Made by a program: the position numbers and the translations under genes
Notes under the pieces: generated by a model
What the model was told of the DNA's origin: nothing
Databases searched by the model: none
What the model saw: the letters and a program-made list of their open reading frames with translations, nothing else
Part shown: piece by piece, positions 1 to 7,501 of the stretch
Position numbering within the stretch: the first letter of the stretch is position 1
Layout of the letters: each line of letters opens with the position of its first letter
Source of the DNA: Euperipatoides rowelli
Lineage: Eukaryota; Onychophora; Udeonychophora; Euonychophora; Peripatopsidae
NCBI GenBank assembly: GCA_003024985.2
Contig: PXIH01S0050221.1
Direction: 5' to 3' (one strand)
Length of the DNA stretch: 11,722 nt

Positions 1-284
1 TTTGCACCCAGTAGAAAATTTCATTTTTTGTTTTATCATTAACAAAAAAAAAATCAAAACAATTGAGCAATGTTCAGAGGTTGCCGAACAAGATTGAACC
101 TTTGTGTGTTATTTGCATGAAATGGTCTATGTAATGGCCCAACAGTATTACAACTATTCATATACTTTTAACAAGAAAGGTTTTATTATTCTAAATTTAA
201 AGGATACAAACAGAAACATTGGCTTTATGTAAAAATATAGTATAAATCAAAATCATAGGATTACTAGTTCTCTTAATTACCTTA
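1..284. other. Non-coding left flank, probable 3' UTR of family A
   Basis: No coding signal was recognised. The stretch lies downstream of the family A pseudogene on the minus strand and is AT-rich with an A run at about 44-53. Read on the minus strand it contains AATAAA at 187-182, a plausible polyadenylation signal for family A. If family A sits in a transposon, one terminus should lie here or beyond the window edge. I compared this stretch with 2036-2200 for an inverted repeat and found nothing convincing. Confidence 0.4.
182..187 (-). promoter_or_regulatory. Candidate polyadenylation signal for family A pseudogene
   Basis: On the minus strand this reads AATAAA, about 100 bases beyond the last family-like residues of the minus-strand pseudogene. 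Such hexamers arise by chance often in AT-rich DNA, so only the position supports it. Confidence 0.3.
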
Positions 285-2035
285 TGCTGCAGCATAAGTT
301 ATCTTTTAATATAGGGGTAACACTTATGGTGGTCATCCACAACTTGCATAAGAAACTGAAATTGTTATTCATTTTAATAATGTCCCTATTCAATTCCTGG
401 AAAAATGTTTATCCCATGTTCAGCATTATCATTGGTTACCAATATATTCTTTACAATAGCAATACCTTCCTGATAGTCACTTATGTCTCTCCAAGTTTAA
501 GGGTCAAATTGTAGAAATTCTGTAGAGATATTCAATTTTTTAAAAAATGCAATTGTGTTGGGTGTAACAAAATCAGAAATGTTACACTTTGCTGCACTAC
601 TGGCATTAAGAAAAATACGGTTTGGGCCAATTGGAGTAACTTTACTGTTGCCTTGTTTTAAATTTAAAGCATTGACAATTTTTGTTTAGTTGAGATTGAT
701 ACTTCGGCATCAAAAAATGAAAGGCCAATCATCTGCTCATTCAAATACCTTAGATGTGTCTTCAAATTTTTACATGTTTATTTTGAAATATTTTTATTGT
801 GTTTTGCAATTGATAGAGATTATTCAGTAGATGAAGATCATTAAGTGGTGCACTTTCTGATAGGATTGCTGTGAACCATACTCAAAGGTGCAAACTCGTT
901 ATAAATGTATACAAATCCTTAAAGGCCTTTTTTTTCCAGGGCTGTAATTTTAAATTGGGATTGAAATATATAAATCTTGAGGCAGTAAATTATCTTTAAC
1001 ATCTAACATGCATGGTGCATGGCACTTGGTGCTTGAAATTGAATTCCACATGGTGGAGTGTCTGCAAGAAAGATAAATGACAGTTCTATTAATTCACGAT
1101 AATCATCTCTTACATCATTTTGTTGCAAAAGTTAATGCTTGGCAAAATCATTTATACCTTCTTTCAAAGCACCAAGTACTGATGAAATTATGAAAGGTCA
1201 TCACATTTAGAATAAATTTTCTGATTTATTAAATGCCAATTGTCTGAAAAATATTAAACAATAACACTTTTAGTCCTGTATTGGGTGAAAGACTACTTTG
1301 AATGCAGCACCGACAAGTAACTCCATAATGTGGTGGCGACAGGCAAAATACAATAAGAAATTGCCAAGCTTATTGTCTAATTGAACACAGTTACCAACAT
1401 GGCAAATACAAATACAAATATGCCGGACAACAACAGACCATAGTCCAGCAAGGTTGTCCTTGTAAAGAATGGCGATCAGTATTAATTAAAGCTTGTATGA
1501 AAACACATTCCCACAATATGATTATTAACATTTCATTTTTGCACAGCCTCAATAAAAGCTTCTGATTTTCTCCGGGTACATTGGCTAATTTACTTTCTTT
1601 TAGTAATTGTTAAACACTAGAACCAGAACAATTACAGGAATCGATCAACATGTTGCTTTCCAGGAAGGTCCAACATTAACTTTCCATCCCAATGGATCGC
1701 AAGAATGACATCCCCAGATAACTGTTGCTTTAATGCAGCTGAAATTTGAGCACAATGCTTTTCACATTTTATAGAACTGTGATTACTATAAAATATTAAA
1801 TGGTATGCCCAAAACTGTGTGGGCTATTTCAGCAATAACAATGGTGGCCTTTCTACCACTCAGTTGTGTATGGTCAAAGGCAGCAGCAAGTGATGGAGTT
1901 ATGACATTTATCTTAGCTCTGCTGTCCCATTTCTAGGAGGAGAATCATTGTTATACTGCTGGATTTCTTATACAAAAGGTCCTCTTCACATTTATTTCTT
2001 CCAGAAGACAGATTTTCAGTTATGAAAACTGCATC
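285..2035 (-). pseudogene. Family A: decayed transposase-like gene, multi-copy in arthropods
   Basis: No long open frame survives, but reading the minus strand across frames recovers a protein in consistent order. Near 1920-1801 is a block starting RAKINVITPSLAAAFDH. At 1784-1635 is a block with SGDVILAIHWDGKLM, whose Asp is at 1688-1686. Near 1620-1500 is QLLKESKLANVPGE, followed by degraded NTDRHS. At 1377-1275 is YFACRHHIMELLVGAAF. At 1191-841 is a long block with DDYRELIEL, TPPCGIQFQAPSAMHHA and LKIYIFQSQFKIT, broken only by stops. Near 765-680 is LRYLNEQMIGLSFFDAEVS, and near 660-290 a C-terminal block ends about QVVDDHHKCYPYIKR. I recall this order (HWDGK, a CFDTT-type Asp motif, ACRHH, a late PGARHHARWM-like motif) from an uncharacterised arthropod family. 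The layout resembles a DDE transposase with a C/H motif after the second Asp, as in hAT-like enzymes. That is inference. The second Asp motif is lost in this copy. Many stops and frameshifts make it non-functional. Confidence 0.72.
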
Positions 2036-2184
2036 ATAACTGCAGCTTGGCAAACTGAAACTGGAATATGCCTCTTTTTGAGTTTTTTTCAAGTCTTCTC
2101 ATGTTTGATATGTTTAAATTTGCATACCTATTTAGCTGATAATGTGGTGTCAACTGATCCCATATAACCATGCCGCCTAGGTTC
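2036..2184. other. Unassigned spacer upstream of family A
   Basis: This stretch lies between the recognisable N-terminal part of family A (minus strand) and the candidate copia LTR. It may hold the 5' end of family A, since a weak minus-strand frame can be read through 2035-1930, but I recognise no motif. No inverted repeat partner was found at the left window edge. Confidence 0.25.
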
Positions 2185-2468
2185 TTGTTGTGCAATGAGA
2201 AAATTCAATCAATGCCCTCTATTGAAAAAAAATACAAAACTATTTTCAACTGGCTATAATTGCTTGATTGAAAAGTAACCTATAGATCATGCTATTTCAT
2301 TAAAAATGTTTGGGAAACCACTATATATTATTTAATCTTAATGAAATTTTAATGTATATTATCATAAAAAACAAACATTTTTAAAGGGTGAAAGTAAAAG
2401 ATTTATATATTTTAGTTAAATGTTTAATTGGGTTAATTGTTTCACTCCAACTATGATGTCTGATCACA
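2185..2468 (-). repeat. Candidate 3' LTR of the copia element
   Basis: On the minus strand a G-rich tract is followed at once by TGTGATCAGACATCATAG, as expected where a polypurine tract meets the TG end of an LTR. A TATA-like AAAATATATAAATC lies about 55 bases into it, and a possible CA end lies near 2185 (TTGCACAACA). The far boundary is a guess, because no second LTR copy was found in the window to fix it. The context, downstream of minus-strand copia coding remnants, supports the call. Confidence 0.35.
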
Positions 2469-2475
2469 TCCCCCC
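2469..2475 (-). promoter_or_regulatory. Candidate polypurine tract of the copia element
   Basis: The minus strand reads TTTCAGGGGGGA followed by TGTGATC. Such a purine run primes plus-strand synthesis in LTR retrotransposons and sits directly before the 3' LTR. It lies downstream of the copia reverse-transcriptase remnant in the right orientation. Confidence 0.4.
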
Positions 2476-2689
2476 TGAAATACATAAACAACCTATTAAT
2501 TCTTGGTAGGCCTACTTCATTATCTTCACTTTAGTGAATCTTTGTAATCTTCTAGTTTTGTTTGTAAATACTGTTTTTTTTTATTGCATTACTTTCAGTC
2601 ATTTTTTTTTAGATTTTCAATGATTTTCTTATTATTTTGTTTCTAAGTGAAACATTAGTTATCTATCCATAGTGTTAAATTATCCATTA
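2476..2689 (-). other. Degraded copia 3' region without recognisable motif
   Basis: By position this should be the copia connection and RNase H region, but it is too short for it and I see no RNase H motif. It is rich in short A/T runs. It contains the palindrome GTAGGCCTAC at 2506-2515, a string I do not assign a function to. Confidence 0.3.
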
Positions 2690-2931
2690 TGGATGGCAAC
2701 TGTCTGACTGACTGTGCATCGGTGTAGTATTATTTACGCTGAGCTGAATGTCCGTTCTAAACTATTACGTCACTAATGTACTTGTTTAGAGGGCAGATAA
2801 ATTTTGAACAAGATCCTAGAAACAGGATCCCTAAAAAAAAATGTATACATTACCATTTTCCTATCTGAATTTTAACTCTTCTGCCATGTGCTTTAATGCA
2901 TTTTCTGTCCATTTGTTATTTGTACTAATTA
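2690..2931 (-). pseudogene. Copia reverse transcriptase, C-terminal piece after the insertion
   Basis: Read on the minus strand from 2931, the sequence gives STNNKWTENALKHMAEELKF, which fits the copia segment just after the YVDD box, where family members have a short Ser/Asn run, Lys-Trp, then an amphipathic helix. A stop follows, then frameshifted text with KFICPLNKYISDVI, resembling the conserved 'ISQ-YI-D-I-F' stretch of copia connection domains. The first part is in the same codon phase as the upstream half (5376-5538) once the family B element and one TTA are removed. The last part (2760-2690) is weaker. Confidence 0.65.
2929..2931 (+). repeat. Target site duplication TTA, left copy
   Basis: TTA lies directly before the CACTG terminus, and the same TTA follows the other terminus at 5376-5378. 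Three bases alone would be weak. Here removing one copy together with the element brings the two copia reverse-transcriptase halves back into one codon phase, which fixes the duplication at 3 bp. Confidence 0.75.
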
Positions 2932-3041
2932 CACTGGCCAACAAAATAAAAAAAAAAAAAATTGTGTAGTGGAAGTTGGACATATTTCTGGGTAAATTTT
3001 GTGCCCCGATTCCAAAAATGGCATTGGTTTCCTCCCATCAG
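2932..3041 (+). repeat. Left terminal inverted repeat
   Basis: It begins CACTGGCCAACA, has a 14-base A run at about 2949-2962, and ends with a conserved inner block, GATTCCAAAAATGG followed by a stretch ending CCCATCAG. The partner is 5277-5375 on the minus strand. The outer 12 and inner 34 bases match well; the middle is diverged and differs in length. Confidence 0.75.
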
Positions 3042-3185
3042 TTCTGATGTGAAATAGCATAATTAGTTCATTATATATTAGTTTTTTTATTCACTATGCA
3101 AGCATTTTATTTATATTTATGTATTGCCCTAATGTGAATATTTTATTTTTGCATTTGTTAAATTTATGTTATTGACAAATGTGAC

Positions 3186-3202
3186 TTTTTTTATTTTTGC
3201 AG
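3186..3202 (+). promoter_or_regulatory. Splice-acceptor-like site before family B start
   Basis: A pyrimidine run ending TTTTTGCAG lies 16 bases before the family B ATG at 3218. This matches an intron 3' end, so the gene probably has a non-coding first exon and a single coding exon. No donor was identified between 3041 and 3186, so the first exon may lie in or near the terminal repeat. Confidence 0.4.
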
Positions 3203-3217
3203 ATTGAATAGATAATA

Positions 3218-4926
3218 ATGGCTACATCACAAAGATGTTGCTTGAATTATCCCAAAATCTTTTGCTATATTTGTGGGGAGTACACCCTGAAAGAAAATAG
3301 AAAATCTATTTCTGATTTTGTGAAGATGGCATATCTTGGTTATTTTTGTGTGAAGCCAGGAGACCAGAAAAACCATGGGCTCCCCATATTGTTTGCAAAA
3401 CTAGTATGGAGCATTTGCATCACTGGACGAGTAGAAAGAGGAATTGCCTCCAATTTGGAGTGCCAATGGTTTGGAGGAAACAAAAAGACCATTCTGATGA
3501 CTGTTATTTCTGTCTTGTCAATGTGAGAGGCATCAATCAAAATAATCACAGCAAGTGGACATATCCTGAACAACCTTCAGCAAGAAGACATTCCACACTC
3601 GGATGAAGTACTTATCCCATCTGTCTCTCACCTACCAGAGCTTCCAGAGGATAAATGTATGTCTGATCCCAATAAGGATGGAAGCCATGATAGTGACAGT
3701 GATATCTTAGGAACATCAATTTCTTGTTGTTTTGACAAAAATGAACTGAAAGACCTTATCAGGGACCTAAATCTCTCAAAGAAGTCAGCAAATTTGCTGG
3801 CCTAAAGGTTCAAAGAAAAAAAAAATCACTTCTTCCTGGAACAAAAATTACATTTCAACTCTCCAGAGAAAAGGATTTGCTTCCTTTCTTCTCTGCAGAA
3901 AACAACTTAGTATTCTGTAATAAAATTGTTGAGCTCCTGAATAAAATGGGTCTATTAGAACACAATCATGCCAAATGAATGAGGCATTTTATTGACAGTT
4001 TCAAGTTTTGTCTAAAATGTGTTCTTTTACATAATGGCAACATATATGTCTCAATTGCAATTGGTCACTCCACCAATATGAAAGAAGAGTACAGGAAAAT
4101 AGCATTGTCCTGGAAAATATACAATATCTAGAGCATCAGTGGGTGATTGGTGTAGACTTAAAACTGGTAAATTTATTACTTGGACTACAAGGTGGCTATA
4201 CAAAATACCCTTGCTATAATGCCTTTGGGACAGTAGAGAAAAACAAGACCATTGGTTAAGAAAAGATTGGCCATTGGGGGAATATATGCTGGTTGGGAAA
4301 CACAATGTAGTAAATGTGCCTTTGGTTGCCTGTGAAAAAAAGTCATCCTCCCACCATTACATATCAAGCTAGAGTTGATGAAAGAATTTGTCAAGTCATT
4401 GAATAAAGACGGGTGGTGTTTTGACTACATAACATATCACATGTATTTCCAGGACTTAGCATGGAAAAACTGAAAGCAGGGATTTTTGATGGTCCCCAGA
4501 TCAGACAGCTAATGAACGATCTAATTTTCATAAAATCTATGGATGAGATCGAGTCCAAAGCCTTGTCTTCATTTGTTCTAATTGTCAATAACTTTCTTGG
4601 TAATGTTAAGGAAATATTATGTGCCTGTTACTATAACCATTTGGTGAAAGGACATGCTCTCCAAATTTAAAGATCTTGGTTGTAATATGAGCATCAAGGT
4701 TCACTACCTTAACCATCACTTGGATTGTTTTCCAGAAAATCTTGGTGACCTAAGGGAATAGCGAGAAGAAAGATTCCATGAAGACATAAGAACTATGGAT
4801 GAGAGATAGCAGGGAAGATGGGAGATAACCCAAATGATGGCAGATTACTGCTGGAACCTTCAGCATGACTGTCCTTCTACATCGCACTTCAGAAAATCCT
4901 ACAAAAATGATTTGTTTGTGTGTTGA
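3218..4926 (+). pseudogene. Family B: broken putative transposase of the CACTG element
   Basis: About 570 codons of a full-length family member can be followed, with at least five frame changes and several stops. It starts at ATG 3218 with CYICGEYTLKENRKSI (a CxxC pair), then in another frame PWAPHIVCKTSMEHL, FGVPMVWR and DHSDDCYFC (another CxxC), an N-terminal zinc-binding type of domain. From 3581 one frame runs to 4131 with stops at 3803 and 3976: ELKDLIRDLNLSKKSANLLA, then HFIDSFKFCLKCVLLHNGN with Asp at 3994-3996. Near 4134-4230 comes GVDLKLVNLLLGLQGGYTKY, with a second Asp at 4155-4157 and only one Cys of the expected CFLC left. Then come LPPLHIKLELMKEFVKSL (about 4340-4400), EKLKAGIFDGPQIRQLMNDL (4464 on), MSIKVHYLNHHLDCFPENLG, EERFHEDIRTMDER (4768 on), and MADYCWNLQHDCPSTSHF to a stop at 4924-4926. 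I recall this as a multi-copy uncharacterised arthropod family. Two Asp plus a late Glu near ERFH suggest an RNase H-fold DDE transposase; that part is inference. Confidence 0.82.
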
Positions 4927-5276
4927 ATGACTTACATAGTTTATGATTTGGCATTTAAATGCTCTTTTGCTGATATATGCTAATTTAGTATTATCTATTC
5001 ATTTAAAATATGTGTTTGGTGCAAAAAGTACAATGTTGAGACTAGATTGAATATAATGACATTTTATGCTATAAGATTATGATCAGGGGCTAAAATAAAA
5101 CGATTTAGCAATATTCCTTGGTTTGAAATATTATGTGCTGTTACTATAATACAATATAGCTTCTATTATATTAATATTACCAATAATTTTTCATAATACC
5201 ATAAAATATCATGGAATCTGAATGGCTTACTTATGGGATCATATAAGATAGCTATGATGGAACTAAAAAACTAGAC
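4927..5276 (+). other. 3' non-coding part of the family B element
   Basis: This lies between the family B stop and the right inverted repeat. It is AT-rich with no coding signal. AATAAA at 5094-5099 is a fair polyadenylation signal, about 170 bases after the stop. Confidence 0.5.
5094..5099 (+). promoter_or_regulatory. Candidate polyadenylation signal of family B
   Basis: AATAAA lies on the coding strand 168 bases after the family B stop codon and about 180 bases before the right inverted repeat block. Its placement within the element fits a transposon gene that carries its own 3' end. Confidence 0.4.
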
Positions 5277-5375
5277 CTGATGGGGGAAAACCATTACCAT
5301 TTTTGGAATCAGTGCCCCAAATATATCCAAAAACAGTTCAAACTTTCAAGGCACCAAAATATGTGTGGGACAGTG
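5277..5375 (-). repeat. Right terminal inverted repeat
   Basis: On the minus strand from 5375 it begins CACTGTCCCACA and ends with GATTCCAAAAATGG plus a block ending CCCATCAG, mirroring 2932-3041. It is about 10 bases shorter than the left copy, mainly because the left copy has a long A run and an extra stretch before the inner block. Confidence 0.75.
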
Positions 5376-5378
5376 TTA
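5376..5378 (+). repeat. Target site duplication TTA, right copy
   Basis: TTA directly follows the right terminus CAGTG and matches 2929-2931. Together the two copies define a 3-bp target duplication within the copia reverse transcriptase. Confidence 0.75.
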
Positions 5379-5890
5379 TTAATCCCTCGACTACATGGAT
5401 TCCCATAATTAGGAAATTATATTTTTGTCTCCATATGTATATGCTGGGATAACAGTTGTGTCTTTTTAATCCAATTCTTTGTAGTGTTTCATTTAATTTG
5501 AGGTTCCAAGTTTTACTTGATTGTGATAATCCATACAAATATTTTTACCCTGTATAACATTTTTTATTGTCTCCTTCCATTCATTTTGGTATTTTAATGT
5601 GAGTTTCTTCTATTTAATTTCCATGTATGAATGTCATTTATTATTATCATATTGCCAAACATTTTTTGCAAACTTTGCTACTAAAACAAGAATCCATCTC
5701 ACATGTTCTGCTTTTATTGCTGGTAAATAGCTATAATTATTGTAGTATATTAATCTTTGCTGTTTATTGTCCATTACTAATAGTATTTCTTTGAATCTCA
5801 CAACATTTTGTGTTATATACCTATTTAATTTTAAGTATTTTTTCATTTCCCTTTCTTTAAAGTAGAATACATACTACATGTTACTTTAGT
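5376..5890 (-). pseudogene. Copia reverse transcriptase, N-terminal piece before the insertion
   Basis: On the minus strand, about 5800-5640 reads NVVRFKEILLVMDNKQQ, then AIKAEHVRWILVLVAKF and VWQYDNN. This is the copia segment where an Arg-Phe-Lys-Ala-Arg-Leu-Val stretch leads to the first catalytic Asp, here kept at 5648-5646. After frameshifts, 5538-5376 reads MYGLSQSSKTWNLKLNETLQ and then GLKRHNCYPSIYIWRQK, the standard 'LYGLKQ' region. The catalytic box that is normally YVDD reads HVVE here (5397-5386), so two key residues are changed as well as the frames. The reading ends at the family B insertion and resumes at 2931. Confidence 0.8.
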
Positions 5891-6344
5891 AATTCATTTT
5901 TTCTCCCATCACCATTTTTATTTGTTGTGTTTTGATTACATTGTTTCATTGGAAGTTTTGTGTAGATCTGGTGTTCGAGGGTTCCATTTTTTTTGCTGAA
6001 TAAAATTATCCATTTTTTTAATATGTTTGACCTTATTACTCCTTGTTTTACCATTTCTTATTCTGGCACTTCTTTTTGTATCATTCTGTTTCTGTTACTA
6101 ATCTTTTTGTCCCTATTGACCTTTATTTTCTCCTAATATTTGTTGTTTTTCTTTAAGGTATATATTTTTTCCTCTTGTGAATGTTCTTCATTAAGTTCTT
6201 CATATGGTTTATTTATTTATAATGTATTTCATTCTAATTTCTGAATCATTTATTGCATCATGAGGTGGGTTTACATTTCTGATTTGGCTGTCTTGTGTTA
6301 GTAACTTGGATTTCATGTCTAATACATATGTAATTTAAATAAGT
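5891..6344 (-). other. Copia region between integrase and reverse transcriptase, degraded
   Basis: By position this is the low-complexity linker between copia integrase and reverse transcriptase. It is very T-rich on the plus strand (A-rich, Lys/Asn-rich on the coding minus strand), as such linkers often are. No motif was recognised. Confidence 0.4.
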
Positions 6345-6720
6345 TTATTTGTTCGGCATTTCTTTTTAATGTATTCAATCCTCTCTTATTTTCATAGAAT
6401 GTGACAGCTCTACTTTCTTCAATTTTTCTTACTTCTGGTATGTTATTGCAATATACTCTTCTTGTTGTGGAATATCATGTGAAAGCACTTATTTTTTTTA
6501 TTTGCTTAAGTTTATTTATGTGTGTTTTGTATATCATTGAATAGGCTAGGCATCTAAATATTTTCATATGATATATTATTTTTTCTCTGCATATTTCCCT
6601 CACTGGGTGTCTCTTTAAATTTTTTCTGTAGGATGTATTTCTGAGATAGGCTGCAGATAGGTAATTTTGAATCTACTGACATGGTATGTGTCATATCTAA
6701 TAGTGTTCTATTCATCCAGT
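6345..6720 (-). pseudogene. Copia integrase C-terminal half
   Basis: From 6718 on the minus strand reads WMNRTLLDMTHTMSVDSKLP, which corresponds to the copia stretch 'ER-NRTL-DM-R-ML--S-LP'. Then comes AAYLRNTSYRKNLKRHPVRE, the 'A-YL-NR-P---L---TP-E' segment, then KIFRCLAYSMIYKTHINKL, the 'LR-FGC-AY--IPK--R-KL' segment. After a stop near 6482 it reads YSTTRRVYC and VRKIEEESRAVTFYENKRG, matching the end of the integrase where copia has 'VGYS---KGYRLY' and 'SRDV-FDE'. The catalytic core Asp residues would lie upstream and are not recognisable. Its order before the reverse transcriptase identifies Ty1/copia. Confidence 0.8.
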
Positions 6721-6985
6721 CTGCTATTCAGTTGTTTTTTTTTACATTAGATATGGAATTGATTTATCAATCTTATACCATGCATTATTTATTTTTTCTC
6801 ATTTTTTTGTTCTGTTCTTGAGGTTTAGGGGATTATTGATGCAATGAAATCTAGTTAATATGTCACAATTAGTATATAGTATAAAAATAAGGCAAAAATT
6901 AAAGAGGAAGAGGTGAAATTGTATCATAAGTATCTCAATGTGCTGCTGTAATTAAGTTAAGCTTGTCTCTATTAAGGTTAGTTTA
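6721..6985 (-). other. Degraded upstream edge of copia, no clear motif
   Basis: From 6720 to about 6840 a weak minus-strand reading may be copia integrase core, but I could not match it with confidence. From 6840 to 6985 I see nothing assignable. Confidence 0.25.
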
Positions 6986-7081
6986 CAAACATGTTCAGCA
7001 AAAATTCAAAATGAAGAAGAGTTTTTAGAAACATTAATTATGCTTTTAGATGGAGAATCACAGAGCTTTATTAAATGTTAG
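6986..7081 (+). other. Short coding-like patch, unidentified
   Basis: The plus strand reads a 31-codon frame with KIQNEEEFLETLIMLLDGES before a TAG at 7079. About 80 bases upstream, in the same AT-rich patch, KIKEEEVKLYHKYLNVLL can be read near 6896-6950. The residue mix looks more protein-like than chance AT-rich sequence, but I do not recognise a family. It might be part of a retroelement gag. Confidence 0.2.
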
Positions 7082-7345
7082 GTGTCGGAGAAATTAAATT
7101 TGTTGTTGTACACAGAGAGGTATTATCAATATATTATAAAGGTTTGGTTATAATGTATTTTTATTTATTAATTATTATTGTACATAATATTTTGTCTAAC
7201 CAAAAGGCTTGCAGACCTAAATTTTTTGGTTACAAAATGAAAGTGTTTACTAATATTATTTTTTTATCTGTTCTCTCATCAGGCTAATGGAGGAACATGT
7301 TGCTTTGTTTACCTGGAATAAATTATTTAAGTCAGTTAATAAACC
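7082..7345. other. Non-coding spacer
   Basis: This stretch is AT-rich with short random frames only. No repeat, RNA gene or motif was seen. Confidence 0.35.
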
Positions 7346-7489
7346 TGTGAGATGCTGTGAATAATTAATCACAACATCTCATGTGTGTATTATATAAACC
7401 AGAGACTCCTGTTATTTGAGGTGTTCAGCTCTTATCTTTACAATAAGAACCTGCAGCCATTTCAAGTCGGCCAGCCCTGAATACTTTCA
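7346..7489 (+). repeat. Candidate short LTR with hairpin, TATA and polyA-like signals
   Basis: The block begins TGTGAGATGCTGTGA and could end at TTTCA (7489). TATATAA lies at 7391-7397 and an AATAAG polyadenylation-like hexamer at 7442-7447, in promoter-then-polyA order on the plus strand. A possible primer-binding site follows at once. It is more GC-rich and richer in ordered signals than its surroundings. At 144 bp it is short for an LTR, and no second copy was found in the window, so it may be a solo LTR or the 5' end of a deleted element. Confidence 0.4.
7348..7381. repeat. Inverted repeat (hairpin) at LTR-like start
   Basis: Two 13-base arms, TGAGATGCTGTGA (7348-7360) and TCACAACATCTCA (7369-7381), are complementary with one mismatch around an 8-base AT loop. 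Hairpins of this kind occur at the start of some short copia-type LTRs. Confidence 0.7.
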
Positions 7490-7491
7490 TC

Positions 7492-7501
7492 TGGTACCAG
7501 A
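7492..7501 (+). other. Possible primer-binding site
   Basis: TGGTACCAGA lies two bases after the candidate LTR end. It differs by one base from TGGTATCAGA-type and TGGTAGCAGA-type sites, which pair with initiator Met tRNA in many copia elements. It supports an LTR boundary, though ten bases are weak by themselves. Confidence 0.3.

Larger units (their letters stand above)
2932..5375 (+). mobile_element. DNA transposon with CACTG termini carrying family B
   Basis: The 2444-bp element is bounded by CACTGGCCAACA on the left and, on the minus strand from 5375, CACTGTCCCACA (10 of 12 identical). Deeper in both termini lies a shared block, 3008-3041 against 5310-5277, where 30 of 34 positions agree, including 14 identical bases GATTCCAAAAATGG. 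Both ends are flanked by TTA. It interrupts a copia reverse transcriptase just after its catalytic box. It contains a single gene, family B, with about 290 bases of 5' leader and 350 of 3' non-coding sequence before the right repeat. One gene between inverted repeats is the plan of an autonomous cut-and-paste element. CACTG ends with a 3-bp duplication resemble the CACTA/EnSpm group, but superfamily assignment is inference. This copy is inactive because its gene is broken. Confidence 0.8.
2469..6840 (-). mobile_element. Ty1/copia retrotransposon remnant, split by the family B transposon
   Basis: Minus-strand remnants appear in copia order: end of the integrase (about 6720-6345), reverse transcriptase (about 5890-5376), then the rest of the reverse transcriptase (2931 to about 2690) and a polypurine tract. 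Integrase before reverse transcriptase is the Ty1/copia order, opposite to Ty3/gypsy and BEL. The 2444 bp between 2932 and 5375 is a later insertion. The gag and protease regions and a 5' LTR were not recognised beyond 6840. RNase H is mostly missing, since only about 215 bases separate the last reverse-transcriptase match from the polypurine tract. The element is dead. Confidence 0.75.

Noticed and set aside
284-514. 76-codon plus-strand open frame
   Set aside because: It lies opposite the C-terminal part of the family A pseudogene, whose minus-strand reading matches the family; the plus frame resembles nothing.
1-2200. Inverted repeat between 75-105 and about 2160-2185 as family A termini
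   Set aside because: Only scattered matches without a consistent alignment; not better than chance.
2506-2515. Palindrome GTAGGCCTAC
   Set aside because: Short strings of this kind recur widely in animal genomes; a single copy shows no function here.
3340-3573. 77-codon minus-strand open frame
   Set aside because: It is the shadow of the zinc-binding N-terminal region of family B, which is clearly coded on the plus strand.
4051-4588. Several minus-strand open frames of 65-84 codons
   Set aside because: They overlap the central part of family B on the other strand and have no recognisable content.
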